A stretch of DNA of 37,322 nucleotides, taken from the NCBI RefSeq assembly GCF_016595435.1, contig NZ_JAENIJ010000034.1:1-37322 (forward strand). The letters are read 5' to 3'. The translations under genes were made by a program, and so were the position numbers. Each line of letters opens with the position of its first letter. Position 1 is the stretch's first letter. This stretch comes from Luteolibacter pohnpeiensis. GTDB lineage: Bacteria; Verrucomicrobiota; Verrucomicrobiia; Verrucomicrobiales; Akkermansiaceae. A model generated the notes under the pieces. It did no database searches and had not been told where the DNA came from. It saw only the letters and a list, made by a program, of their open reading frames with translations. This document shows, piece after piece, positions 16,948 to 25,442 of the stretch.

Positions 16948-17379
16948 ATGAACATGACCCGGAACCTCAAGTCCGTGGCCCTGGCTATAGCCGGTGTCCT
17001 TCTTTTGCCAAGTTGTGCTGCGAATGGGAATGGTACGACTACCGCCCCAGTCGTGCGGACTGAGCCGACGGTGAAGTCGGTCCAAACCGGGAAAGCTTCC
17101 TGGTATTCGATCCGCACCAACCACGGCACCAAAACCGCAAGCGGACAACGCTTGGACGAGCAGGCGGCAACCGCAGCTCACAAGACATTGCCGATGGGAA
17201 CCAAAGTTCGCGTCACCAACATGTCGAATGGGAAGTCCGAGATCGTCACCATCAACGATCGTGGACCATTTGTTCAAGGTCGTGTCATTGACGTCACCGT
17301 CGGTGTTGCCGGCCGTCTTGGATTCGTGAAAAAGGGCGTGGTTCCTGTGAAAGTGGAAGTCCTTAAAACAGTGCAGTAA
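16948..17379 (+). CDS. rlpA: RlpA-like septal ring/lytic transglycosylase lipoprotein
   Basis: 143-residue lipoprotein with a double-psi beta-barrel (DPBB) domain. Residues 1-21 form a signal peptide ending in a lipobox (LLPSC), so the protein is probably lipid-anchored. The DPBB spans about 48-140: GKASWYSIRTNHGTKTASGQ, then AAHKTLPMGTKVRVTN, and INDRGPF with the catalytic-site aspartate, then GRVIDVTVGVAGRLGF. In Pseudomonas RlpA cleaves naked glycan strands in septal peptidoglycan; here there is no SPOR domain, so localisation may differ. ATG 16948 is chosen because it has a good AGGGGA 7 bases upstream and gives the lipobox. Confidence 0.9.
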   Translation: MNMTRNLKSVALAIAGVLLLPSCAANGNGTTTAPVVRTEPTVKSVQTGKASWYSIRTNHGTKTASGQRLDEQAATAAHKTLPMGTKVRVTNMSNGKSEIVTINDRGPFVQGRVIDVTVGVAGRLGFVKKGVVPVKVEVLKTVQ

Positions 17380-17488
17380 CGGCGGCTCGTTTTGGTGCTC
17401 TGTTGGCAGCAGACTCGAAAATGGACGTGGAGATTTGCCAATTCCTGTTTTTGGACTCAATTTTCCCCGACTATTCGCTGCCTGAGCT

Positions 17489-18379
17489 GTGCCAAACGAT
17501 AAAGTCCCATTTTTTTCGATTCATGACTACTTCGAATCTCCCAGTGGATTCGAAGGAATCTACATCAGCCGATTCGAAGACAATATCCGGCGCATGACCA
17601 ATCGTGTCGGACTTCACCGGCATGGGTACTTTGAGGTGTTCTGGCTTGAGGGGAAAGGCTTCCACCTCAACGATTTCCACTCCTACCCAATCGATGGCAC
17701 CACGCTGATTTTTGTGACACCCGGCCAGGTGCATGCCTGGAGCGAATACGATCAGCTCACCGGAGTGATGATGGCGTTCACTCAGGAATTTTTCGATGGC
17801 CGCTGCGGGCCACCCAGTGAGTTGCTGCAATTTCCATTTTGGTTTCCCGAAGATGGAATTCCGATGCTGAAGGTTTCGCCCGAATCAAAGAGTGCTCTCG
17901 AAGGATTGATCCGGGAAATGGAATCGGAATATGGGCATCAGCAGGACCATTTCGAAAGTGTCCTTCGTTGGCTGCTGCGGACGCTTTTCGTCCGTGCCGG
18001 GAGGATTCATCAAGGGCGCCCTACTTCCCACGCGAATGGCCGAGTTTCTCCGGTCGTCAGGGATTTTCACCTGTTGCTGGAAACTCGATTCAAGGCGCTT
18101 CAGAAAGTTAGCGATTATGCCAAACAACTCGGACTGTCTTCCGACCGGTTGAGCGAATTGACCAAATCCCACACCGGAAGTTCTGCCGGTGAATTGATCC
18201 GTGGCCGATTGCTTTTGGAGTCCCAGCGGCTGCTGGCTCACACTCACTTGACCATGTCCGAGATCGCGTATGAGCTGAATTTTCAGGATCCTTCCTATTT
18301 TAGCCGGTTTTTCCGCAAGCAAACCGGCCAGTCGCCCGGGGATTTCCGCAGTTCGGTGACCGCCACTTTCTCTGACTGA
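17489..18379 (+). CDS. AraC-family transcriptional regulator
   Basis: 296 residues starting at GTG. The N-terminal cupin-like sensor domain (about 20-130) contains HRHGYFEVFWLEGKG and DGTTLIFVTPGQVHAW, the usual metal-free cupin pattern for small-molecule binding. The C-terminal double helix-turn-helix (about 195-290) has KVSDYAKQLGLSSDRLSELTK and MSEIAYELNFQDPSYFSRFF with the conserved PSYFSRFFRKQTGQSP signature. The adjacent DoxX, old yellow enzyme, MFS and aldo/keto reductase genes are plausible targets. A small CGGTG/CACCG hairpin at 18389-18402 follows the stop. Confidence 0.9.
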   Translation: MPNDKVPFFSIHDYFESPSGFEGIYISRFEDNIRRMTNRVGLHRHGYFEVFWLEGKGFHLNDFHSYPIDGTTLIFVTPGQVHAWSEYDQLTGVMMAFTQEFFDGRCGPPSELLQFPFWFPEDGIPMLKVSPESKSALEGLIREMESEYGHQQDHFESVLRWLLRTLFVRAGRIHQGRPTSHANGRVSPVVRDFHLLLETRFKALQKVSDYAKQLGLSSDRLSELTKSHTGSSAGELIRGRLLLESQRLLAHTHLTMSEIAYELNFQDPSYFSRFFRKQTGQSPGDFRSSVTATFSD

Positions 18380-18531
18380 CAGATCCCTCGGTGAAAACAC
18401 CGGGTTTGCCGGGAATCGTCCCCAATCTGAGGCTTTCCGATGGGAGAAATTGAGTGATTCTTGGTCTTCGCATTCATCGGATCCTTGTGTGGAGGCCGAT
18501 GTGCTTTTCTGCGAAATCGAATACGAGCATC

Positions 18532-18951
18532 ATGAAAAACATCTCCGACTTTTCCTTGGCTTACGCTTTGGCCCGCTTGGGTCTTGGCATCAACATTGCG
18601 CTTCACGGACTGACCCGATTGCCGAAGTTGAATGCATTTGCGGCAGGGCTGCAGAAGGAATTTGCCAGCAGTATTCTGCCATCTGCTTTGGTTGGTTTGT
18701 CCGCTTATGGCATCGCCATTGCGGAGGCAATCATCGGCGTGTTGCTGATCCTTGGATTATTTCTCCGGCCAACATTGGTCGCGGGATCCTTGTTGATGAG
18801 CTTGTTGCTGTTCGGGACCTGCTTGATTCAAAACTGGAGCGGAGCGAGCATCCAGCTGGTGTATCTGGCATTCTACAGCGGCATGATCGCTGCCATCAAA
18901 TTCGATGCATTATCGCTCGACCGCCTGCGCCGAAAGGGCAGCGAAAACTGA
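18532..18951 (+). CDS. DoxX-family membrane protein
   Basis: 139-residue membrane protein of the DoxX/DoxD-like family, with four hydrophobic segments (about 10-28, 50-72, 75-98, 100-120). The start region AYALARLGLGINIALHGLTRL carries the family R-x-x-L-G-x-x-x-x-x-H-G pattern. The family is linked to quinone or thiosulfate redox reactions and to oxidative stress, but a precise activity is not known here. ATG 18532 is used because it starts at the membrane domain. It lies 152 bases behind the AraC gene on the same strand and convergent with the alkene reductase. Confidence 0.8.
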   Translation: MKNISDFSLAYALARLGLGINIALHGLTRLPKLNAFAAGLQKEFASSILPSALVGLSAYGIAIAEAIIGVLLILGLFLRPTLVAGSLLMSLLLFGTCLIQNWSGASIQLVYLAFYSGMIAAIKFDALSLDRLRRKGSEN

Positions 18952-18990
18952 CCCGTTACAGCCAGGCGGCCTTTGCCATGAAATGCCTTG

Positions 18991-20109
18991 TTAGGAATTC
19001 TCCGTTGCCCGGTGGACTGGATAATCCACATAGCCTTCCTTGCCGCCGCCATAGAAACGGGTCGGATCCAGTTCGGCTAACCGCCAGCCATTTTCCAACC
19101 GGGCTGGGAGGTCGGGATTGGAGATGAACGGTCTGCCAAAGGCAACGAGGTCGGCGAGGTTTTCCCGCAGGACCCAATCTGCTTTTTCCAGATCATATTT
19201 TCCGGCGACGATGATCGTGCGTGAAAATGCCTTGCGTGCTTCGACCCGGAACTCGAGCGGCACATCCGGTGCTGCGTCCCAATCGACTTCCGCAAAGTGG
19301 ATGTAGCCAAGTCCGAGCGAGTCGAGCTTGCGAAGGGCAAGCAGTGCGGTTTCCGGAGTAGTTGGATCATCCATGCCGCGCGATTGATTGTGTGGCGAAA
19401 GGCGCAATCCGATGCAGCCAGCCGGGAAAATGTTGATGATTTTCTCGACGATCTCGATCAGGAAACGAGCGCGGTTTTCCGGAGATCCGCCATAGGAATC
19501 GGTCCGCTGGTTGGAGCTAGTGCGCAGGAATTCATCAATCAGGTAGCCATTCGCACCGTGAAGCTCGACTCCGTCGAATCCCGCCTCTTTGGCATTTTTC
19601 ACAGCCCGGACATAGTCTTCCTGGATTGAATGAATTTCATCCAGAGTCAGTTCGCGCGGCGGGGTGCAGGGAGTTGATTTGCCGCCGTTGCCGTCCTCAT
19701 TGGCGATCCAGATCGTGGTGTCATCTGGAACCGGGATGGCGGAAGGAGCAACCGGTTGGCCGCCATTCTGAAAGTGGGCGTGGGACATGCGGCCGACGTG
19801 CCACAGTTGCAGAAAAATCCTGCCACCTTTTTCATGCACTGAGCGGGTTACTTTTTTCCACCCCTCAACTTGTTCCTGACTGTGAATGCCGGGCGTAAAC
19901 GAATAACCCTGGCCTTGAGGTGAAATCTGGGTGGCTTCTGCAATGATGAATCCGGCTGAACTACGTTGACCGTAGTATTCAGCCATCATTTCGTTGGGAA
20001 TGTTTCCGGGTTGGGATGACCGGCAGCGGGTCATGGGAGCCATGATCACCCGATTCGGGAGATCCATTTTTCCGAGGCGATAGGGGCTGAACAAATTGGC
20101 CTGAGACAT
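18991..20109 (-). CDS. Old yellow enzyme family alkene reductase
   Basis: FMN-dependent NAD(P)H:alkene (enoate) reductase, TIM-barrel fold, reducing electron-poor C=C bonds such as N-ethylmaleimide or quinone-type electrophiles. 372 residues from ATG 20109; an in-frame ATG at 20121 is an alternative. It starts LFSPYRLGKMDLPNRVIMAPM, and shows QLWHVGRMSH for FMN/substrate contact and the HGANGYLIDEFLRTSSNQRTD signature with SYGGSPENRARF. VAFGRPFISNPDL is the phosphate-binding end. A palindrome, CGTTCTACAGAACG, lies 18 bases upstream. It is the NemA/OYE group, not the thermophilic YqjM group, by the HGANGYL motif and length; this is a judgement. Confidence 0.9.
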   Translation of the reverse strand: MSQANLFSPYRLGKMDLPNRVIMAPMTRCRSSQPGNIPNEMMAEYYGQRSSAGFIIAEATQISPQGQGYSFTPGIHSQEQVEGWKKVTRSVHEKGGRIFLQLWHVGRMSHAHFQNGGQPVAPSAIPVPDDTTIWIANEDGNGGKSTPCTPPRELTLDEIHSIQEDYVRAVKNAKEAGFDGVELHGANGYLIDEFLRTSSNQRTDSYGGSPENRARFLIEIVEKIINIFPAGCIGLRLSPHNQSRGMDDPTTPETALLALRKLDSLGLGYIHFAEVDWDAAPDVPLEFRVEARKAFSRTIIVAGKYDLEKADWVLRENLADLVAFGRPFISNPDLPARLENGWRLAELDPTRFYGGGKEGYVDYPVHRATENS

Positions 20110-20126
20110 GGTTGAATTCATCGTAA

Positions 20127-20140
20127 CGTTCTACAGAACG
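20127..20140. promoter_or_regulatory. Operator-like palindrome before the alkene reductase
   Basis: CGTTCT-AC-AGAACG is a perfect 6-bp inverted repeat with a 2-base spacer, just upstream of the old yellow enzyme start. The position suits a repressor or activator site. I cannot name the regulator; the AraC protein in this cluster is one candidate. Confidence 0.45.
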
Positions 20141-20158
20141 AACATGATGCCTGCAGAT

Positions 20159-20190
20159 GATCGATGCGAATCGAACTTTAGGCATCGATC
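20159..20190. promoter_or_regulatory. Inverted repeat in the MFS-to-alkene-reductase spacer
   Basis: GATCGATGC (20159-20167) and GCATCGATC (20182-20190) form a perfect 9-bp inverted repeat around 14 bases. There is no T-tract on the minus strand after it. It may be an operator, or a Rho-independent-like pause for the upstream-running MFS transcript. Confidence 0.4.
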
Positions 20191-20233
20191 CGGTTGAAAT
20201 TGGTGTTTTTCCCGGATGGAAAATCAAACGGGT

Positions 20234-21634
20234 TCATGCTTTGGCCGCTTTGGTGACATGCTCACCCACTTGCTGTGGGAGCTTGAAGGTATCGTACAGA
20301 CCAATCAGCGAGGTGATGGCCAGAACGACAAAAGCACCGCGCATCTCAAGCCCTTCATGACCTGCTGTTGCTGGAAGTACAACGGATAGAAGCCGGACGC
20401 TGATGGCCCCGAAAGCCGCGCCCAAGCCCATGAACAATTGAAGGAATGTGGAGAATAGGGTATTGGCACCGCTCATTTCATCGGGTGGAACATCGGCGAA
20501 TGCGATGGTGTTGTAGGCGGTGAATTGAATGGACCGGGTAATGCCACCGAGAAACAGAACGGACACGAGCATCCAGTACGGAGTATTCACCGTAAAAAAT
20601 GCACACAGCAAAAGGCCCAGGCAATTGGTGAACCCATTCGCGAGCATGACCGTGCGGAATCCGTAGCGACGGAGTAGTGGAGTTGTCGCCGGTTTGATCA
20701 AAAGGTTTCCAGCAAACACCGCCATCAGTAGTGTGCCTGAGCGAACCGCCGACATGCCGAAGCCAACCTGAAATAACAGCGGCAGCAAAAACGGAACCGC
20801 ACCCACAGCCAGGCGGTAGCAAGAGCCACCAAATACGGTTACCCGGAACGTTGGATATTTCAAAGCCGCCAAACTCACCAGCGGATGAGCCGAGTGTCTC
20901 AAGTGCCGGATTCCAACCCATAAAAGCCCGGCGCCTAACAAACCTGGTAGCATCGGGGTCAGGCGTAGATCATGAGCATGCCCCAGCCACTCCGCCGAGC
21001 CCATCAGGCCGATGAGCGCGAGACCTGTTAGCCAGAAACCACGCCAGTCGAACGGGACGTCCGACGCTTTACGATCAGAGGGAATCAGCCATAGAGCCGC
21101 CGCAAATGCCATCAATCCCAGCGGAAGATTCAGATAGAAGATCCATCTCCACGTCCAATGGGAGGTAATGAAACCACCGATGACCGGGCCGATGACGGGA
21201 GCAACCAAAGCCGGCCACGTGAGTGTCGCGATGGTCGTGATCAATTGATCTTTGGGGGTCTGGCGCAAAACGACCAATCGCCCCACAGGCACCATCATCG
21301 CTCCACCGAACCCTTGGAGAACACGTAGGCCGACGAATGACCAAAGATGATCGGTCATGCCACAGCACCAGGAAGAGAGGGTGAAGATCAGGATCGCTAG
21401 AGAGAATATGCGCCTGGCACCCAGTCGCTCTGCCAACCAGCCGCTTAAAGGGATGAAAAAGCCGAGCGCCAGGAGATAAGCACTCACACCGATGCCCAAC
21501 GCCACCGATTCCACGCCAAATGATTCGGCCATCGATGGGACCGCCGTTGTGATCACCGTTCCATCCAGGTTCTCCATGAAAAACGTCCCTGCGACCAAAA
21601 GCGAAATGGCGGTTTGTTTGCTAAGCTGGATCAT
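20234..21634 (-). CDS. MFS multidrug exporter, DHA2 (EmrB/QacA) type
   Basis: 466-residue membrane protein with about 13 or 14 hydrophobic segments. It starts with the DHA2 hallmark LDGTVITTAVPSMAESF (helix 1, motif D1), followed by GWLAERLGARR (motif A between helices 2 and 3), GLRVLQGFGGAMMVP (motif B) and APVIGPVIGGFITSHWTWRW (motif C, antiporter signature). It probably exports drugs or toxic metabolites in exchange for protons. It is upstream of, and on the same strand as, the old yellow enzyme gene, and divergent from the aldo/keto reductase. The substrate is unknown. Confidence 0.9.
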   Translation of the reverse strand: MIQLSKQTAISLLVAGTFFMENLDGTVITTAVPSMAESFGVESVALGIGVSAYLLALGFFIPLSGWLAERLGARRIFSLAILIFTLSSWCCGMTDHLWSFVGLRVLQGFGGAMMVPVGRLVVLRQTPKDQLITTIATLTWPALVAPVIGPVIGGFITSHWTWRWIFYLNLPLGLMAFAAALWLIPSDRKASDVPFDWRGFWLTGLALIGLMGSAEWLGHAHDLRLTPMLPGLLGAGLLWVGIRHLRHSAHPLVSLAALKYPTFRVTVFGGSCYRLAVGAVPFLLPLLFQVGFGMSAVRSGTLLMAVFAGNLLIKPATTPLLRRYGFRTVMLANGFTNCLGLLLCAFFTVNTPYWMLVSVLFLGGITRSIQFTAYNTIAFADVPPDEMSGANTLFSTFLQLFMGLGAAFGAISVRLLSVVLPATAGHEGLEMRGAFVVLAITSLIGLYDTFKLPQQVGEHVTKAAKA

Positions 21635-21872
21635 CTGCAGAGAATTCTTGCCCGGCGCTCAATCAATTCCTCCCGGGGCACCATATTAGTGCATGGGATT
21701 CGATGCTGCCACACCGCACCCGGGCACTTCTCCGGCGAAATTGGGCACTGTTCGGTAAAATCACCAGAAGCCGCTGGAAATGTCCCGGAATCACCATTCG
21801 CTTGAGTGAAGGAGCCGGTTCATGTTCGCGGTGAACGAATTCATTCTCTTTTTCACGAACTCATCAGCACTT
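21635..21872. promoter_or_regulatory. Divergent promoter region MFS / aldo-keto reductase
   Basis: This 238-base spacer must hold promoters for both genes. It includes the 8-bp palindrome AGAATTCT (21650-21657 approx.) near the MFS start, and GTTC-GCGGT-GAAC at 21824-21836 near the aldo/keto reductase. Neither is a clear match to the CGTTCT-AGAACG site before the alkene reductase. No consensus -35/-10 pair is obvious. Confidence 0.3.
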
Positions 21873-22823
21873 ATGCAAACGCGCACTCTCGGCAAATCAA
21901 ATCTCCATGTCTATCCACTCGCACTTGGCGGCAATGTCTTTGGCTGGACGATCGATCAAAAAGCTTCGTTTCCCGTTCTGGATGCCTTTCTGGATCTTGG
22001 ATTCAACTTCATCGACACCGCGAATATGTATTCCACTTGGGTTCCCGGGAACCGGGGTGGTGAGTCGGAGACCATCATTGGCGAGTGGTTCAAAACATCA
22101 GGGAAGCGTGACAAGGTCGTGCTCGCCACCAAGGTCGGTATGGAAATGGGGGACGGCTCCCAGGGACTGAAGAAATATTACATCATTCAATCCGTCGAGG
22201 ACTCGCTGCGTCGTCTGCAGACCGATTACATCGATCTTTATCAATCTCACAAAGATGACGAGTCCACTCCGTTAGATGAAACCTTGTCAGCCTATGATCA
22301 ACTCATCAAGCAAGGCAAAGTCCGGGTAATTGGCGCGTCCAACTATTCCGCTGCGCGTCTGAAGCAGGCGCTCGAAGTGAGTTCATCATCGGGCCTGCCT
22401 TCCTATGTGAGTCTTCAACCGGAATACAACCTCTACGATCGGGCGGTTTTCGAAGATGAATTGGAGCATGTCTGCCTGGATCACGGGATCGGAGTGATCG
22501 GTTACTATTCCTTGGCGAGTGGATTTCTAACCGGGAAATATCGCTCCCAGGACGATCTTGGCAAGAGTGCCCGTGGCGGCTCGATCGGGCAAAAATACCT
22601 CAACGAAAAAGGCTTCCGCATCTTGGCCGCGCTCGACGAGGTTTCCAAGGCGCACGGGGTTTCATTGGCCGCCGTTTCATTGGCTTGGCTGATCCAGCGC
22701 CCTGCGGTGACGGCTCCGATTGCCAGCGCGACCAGCGTGGAGCAATTAACCGAGCTGGCGAAAGCAGCGACGCTGCAACTCAGTGCTGACGAAGTGGCGA
22801 AGCTGGATCAAGCGAGTGCGTGA
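21873..22823 (+). CDS. Aldo/keto reductase
   Basis: 316-residue NADPH-dependent oxidoreductase of the (alpha/beta)8 type, reducing aldehydes and ketones. Starting at ATG 21873 (MQTRTLGKSNL), the catalytic tetrad is complete: D48 and Y53 in FIDTANMYS, K87 in VLATKVGM and H126 in LYQSHKDD. Phosphopyridine-binding features follow: GASNYSA, YYSLASGFLTGKYR, and near the end IASATSVEQL. Compared with standard family members the length is normal. The longer frame from 21822 adds a non-family stretch. Its context points to carbonyl or electrophile detoxification; the substrate is inferred. Confidence 0.92.
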   Translation: MQTRTLGKSNLHVYPLALGGNVFGWTIDQKASFPVLDAFLDLGFNFIDTANMYSTWVPGNRGGESETIIGEWFKTSGKRDKVVLATKVGMEMGDGSQGLKKYYIIQSVEDSLRRLQTDYIDLYQSHKDDESTPLDETLSAYDQLIKQGKVRVIGASNYSAARLKQALEVSSSSGLPSYVSLQPEYNLYDRAVFEDELEHVCLDHGIGVIGYYSLASGFLTGKYRSQDDLGKSARGGSIGQKYLNEKGFRILAALDEVSKAHGVSLAAVSLAWLIQRPAVTAPIASATSVEQLTELAKAATLQLSADEVAKLDQASA

Positions 22824-22866
22824 GCATTCCCAGTTTCACTCAGCGTCATCAAATCGGATGATATAG

Positions 22867-22905
22867 AAAAAGCCCGGAAGATCAGATCCTCCGGGCTATT
22901 TTTTG
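22867..22905. terminator. Bidirectional terminator between aldo-keto reductase and thioredoxin gene
   Basis: A 12-bp stem with one mismatch (22871-22882 with 22886-22897) and a 3-base loop, flanked by AAAAA on the left and ATTTTTT on the right. It terminates both convergent genes. Confidence 0.9.
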
Positions 22906-22909
22906 CGAC

Positions 22910-23848
22910 TTATTCCGATTCTTTCGTGCGGTCGATTTCCTTTTGCAGGATGTCGATGAATTGCTTGAGCTCCTCGGTGTGGGAACCTTCGGGTGCCTCT
23001 TTGATCGCGGTTTCCAGAACCTTGATGGCTTCAGGTTTCCGGTTCGCGTAAGCGAGAGTTCCTGCTTTGTGACCGTAGATTTGCTGGCGCAGATCGCCTT
23101 TGATCGAGCTGTCTGCGAGTTTGCCATCGATGTATTTTAGAGTCGCTTCCATGTCGCCTTTTGAGCGGAGCTCGCCGAGGTTCATAAGGAAATCCTGCAA
23201 TTGTTGCTGCGCTTTTGCCGCTGAAGCAAAACCGGTGACATCCTCTGGATCCGCAGCTTCGATGCTTGCCATCACCTCGGGATAGGCGGCGCTGACGATC
23301 GCTGGGGGCAGCTCAAGAAGCTCCAATCCGGCGATCAATTGTTTCGCTTTGGCCAGACCTTGCAGGTCCTCTGCTTTCGCAAATGCCTCGTTCCGCTCCT
23401 GTTTGTGTTTTTGAAGCTTGCTGAGATTCGGGAGATAAGCCTCCGGGCCGCCTTCCATATAACCGGTTGAGGCATAGGGTTTGCCGCTCGCATCGCAAAG
23501 CAACACCGTCGGATAGCCGGTAATCGGATAGGTTTCTAACAGGTCCTTATTTTGACTTTGCTCCTCGGCGGATTGCTTGGATTTATCATTCGGGTAATCC
23601 AGTTCGACCAAAACGTAGTTCTGCGGCGCGGCTTCGGTGAAACCAGGTTGATTGAAAACTTCTTTTCTCAGTTTGATGCACCAGGCGCACCAGTCACTTC
23701 CGGTGAAATCGAGCAGCATGTCTTTTTTCTCCTCTGCCGCGCGGGATTTTGCGGTGGCAAAATTGGTTTCCCAGAGGGATTCACCGGCGGATAGGCAGGA
23801 TGCACTGGCAAACAGGACGATGGCAGTCAGTTGTTGAAGTCGATTCAT
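22910..23848 (-). CDS. Secreted thioredoxin-fold protein
   Basis: 312 residues with a signal peptide (1-21, ending CLSAG). A thioredoxin domain occupies about 24-150, with an active-site CxxC (SDWCAWCIKL, C54 and C57) and the cis-proline loop GYPTVLL. Its closest type is the DUF255/thioredoxin_7 group (FTGSDWCAWC) acting as a periplasmic disulfide reductase or sensor. After residue 150 is a helical region that may be TPR-like (AYANRKPEAIKVLETAIKEAP). No partner DsbD is adjacent. The substrates are unknown. Confidence 0.85.
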   Translation of the reverse strand: MNRLQQLTAIVLFASASCLSAGESLWETNFATAKSRAAEEKKDMLLDFTGSDWCAWCIKLRKEVFNQPGFTEAAPQNYVLVELDYPNDKSKQSAEEQSQNKDLLETYPITGYPTVLLCDASGKPYASTGYMEGGPEAYLPNLSKLQKHKQERNEAFAKAEDLQGLAKAKQLIAGLELLELPPAIVSAAYPEVMASIEAADPEDVTGFASAAKAQQQLQDFLMNLGELRSKGDMEATLKYIDGKLADSSIKGDLRQQIYGHKAGTLAYANRKPEAIKVLETAIKEAPEGSHTEELKQFIDILQKEIDRTKESE

Positions 23849-23877
23849 ATGAATGAGTTAGCTTTTTGTATCGATGG

Positions 23878-23896
23878 TCTGCGGAGCTGCCGCAGA
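23878..23896. promoter_or_regulatory. Hairpin/palindrome upstream of the thioredoxin gene
   Basis: TCTGCGG-AGCTG-CCGCAGA is a perfect 7-bp inverted repeat 30 bases upstream of the thioredoxin ATG (23848). It could be an operator, or a leader hairpin of that gene. The rest of the 23849-24050 gap is GA-rich with repeated GGGATGG words and no recognisable promoter. Confidence 0.35.
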
Positions 23897-24050
23897 TCAA
23901 ATACCATGGGGCGGCAGTGGTGCTGGGTGGGATGAAGGCGGGCTAGGATGGGATGGGCGAATGCGAATTTTACGTGGCTTGTGTCAGTTTCGTCGCTAAG
24001 TCCTGAAGTCATGCAAGCCACTCAGCCGGGCGGATGAGTTAGTAAATCCC

Positions 24051-25442
24051 ATGTCACTCGAATCATCAGACAGTTCTAGAGAAACCTTGCTGAGGCGCGC
24101 GGTCATCGTGTCGCTTTTTCTCAGTTGGGCGCTGTTTGGAGCCTGGGTGGTGTGGTGGTTTTTGTTCCGGGAACTGACGAGTCGCGTTATTTTCGTCGAT
24201 TTGAATCCATTGGAATCCGGCAGCTCGATGGATCACACTGCGTTTCGGGTCGCGCTGCAGCAGGAATTGTTGCCATGGGTTCCTGCGGTTCTATTGGCAC
24301 CATTTGTGTTGTGGCTGGCCGATCGTTTCCCGTTGTTCGGCAAAAAACGCTACGCTCACTCCATCATTTTGCTTCTGGGTGGAACGAGCTTCGTGGTGTT
24401 TTGCTCGTTGTTTCAGGATCGCGCGGCGAGACGGCAACCGATTGTGGCACCCACGCCGGCAATCGAAACCTGGTTTCCGCCGGGATTGGATAAAACGCCG
24501 GGCGGCGAGTTTGGCATCCCTTTGACCAAAGCGATTGGCAGAGATCCCCAGGCGGATATTCCGGAAGCATTCGGGCTTCCGCCCGAGGTGGATCCGCGGC
24601 GCCTGCCCGGGGTGATTGTCGACCGCGAAGATATGAAAAAGCGGATCGAGCGAAACTGGGCGCAAATCGCCAGTCGATCCGAAGCCGCACTTGCAGGACT
24701 TCCCTCGGCGCCGAGTTCGTTCATCGGTTTTCTCGATGGATTTATCTTCGTCGCGCTGGTCGGATTTTCTCACGCGTGGACGTTTTTTCGAACGGCCCGT
24801 AAAGAAAATGAACGGTCGGCGTTACTCCTCTTGCGCAATGCTCAGGCAAGGGCGCTCGCGTTGCAGGCGCAGCTCCAGCCGCATTTCCTGTTCAACACCC
24901 TGAATGGGATTGCGATGCTGGTGCGTAAAAATCCAGATGCGGCGGAGGAGATGGTGACCTCCTTGAGCGAACTCCTGCGGATTGCTCTGGATGGCGAACG
25001 TAAATCGGAGATTCCGTTGCGAGAGGAGCTCCATTTTACCGACCGCTACCTCGGAATCCAACGCATGCGTTTCGGCAGCCGGTTGCGGGTCAAGCGATCC
25101 GTTGCTCCTGAAACCTTGGACATTTTGGTGCCAGCCTTGCTGATCCAGCCACTCATCGAAAATGCGATTCATCATGGGATCGAGCCGCGGCTTGAGGGCG
25201 GGGAGGTTCGGATTTTGGCCTCGCTGGAAGAGGAGATGCTGATGATCGCCATTGAGGATGATGGAGTTGGATTCGGGAAAAGCGGCGCTGGTTCCGGTTC
25301 AGGGATCGGCTTGAAAAGCGTGCGCGAACGACTCAGTGCTTTGCATCCAGGACGGCACGAATTCCGCATTGAAAAACCGTCTGGCGGCGGCGTGCGCATG
25401 ATGATTAGGTTGCCCGCCAGGCTAGTTGCTCATACCGAATGA
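24051..25442 (+). CDS. LytS-type sensor histidine kinase
   Basis: 463-residue membrane histidine kinase of the HisKA_7TM/His_kinase (PF06580) type. The N-terminus has three membrane helices (about 15-38, 73-92, 100-120), then a proline-rich extracytoplasmic-type loop of about 100 residues (121-225), then a fourth helix (226-246). The phosphoacceptor is H278 in LQPHFLFNTLN, typical of LytS kinases. The ATPase domain has NAIHHGI (about 369) and DDGVGFG (about 403), then GIGLKSVRERL. The stop overlaps the regulator start as ATGA. The signal is unknown; the loop is the likely sensor. Confidence 0.9.
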   Translation: MSLESSDSSRETLLRRAVIVSLFLSWALFGAWVVWWFLFRELTSRVIFVDLNPLESGSSMDHTAFRVALQQELLPWVPAVLLAPFVLWLADRFPLFGKKRYAHSIILLLGGTSFVVFCSLFQDRAARRQPIVAPTPAIETWFPPGLDKTPGGEFGIPLTKAIGRDPQADIPEAFGLPPEVDPRRLPGVIVDREDMKKRIERNWAQIASRSEAALAGLPSAPSSFIGFLDGFIFVALVGFSHAWTFFRTARKENERSALLLLRNAQARALALQAQLQPHFLFNTLNGIAMLVRKNPDAAEEMVTSLSELLRIALDGERKSEIPLREELHFTDRYLGIQRMRFGSRLRVKRSVAPETLDILVPALLIQPLIENAIHHGIEPRLEGGEVRILASLEEEMLMIAIEDDGVGFGKSGAGSGSGIGLKSVRERLSALHPGRHEFRIEKPSGGGVRMMIRLPARLVAHTE

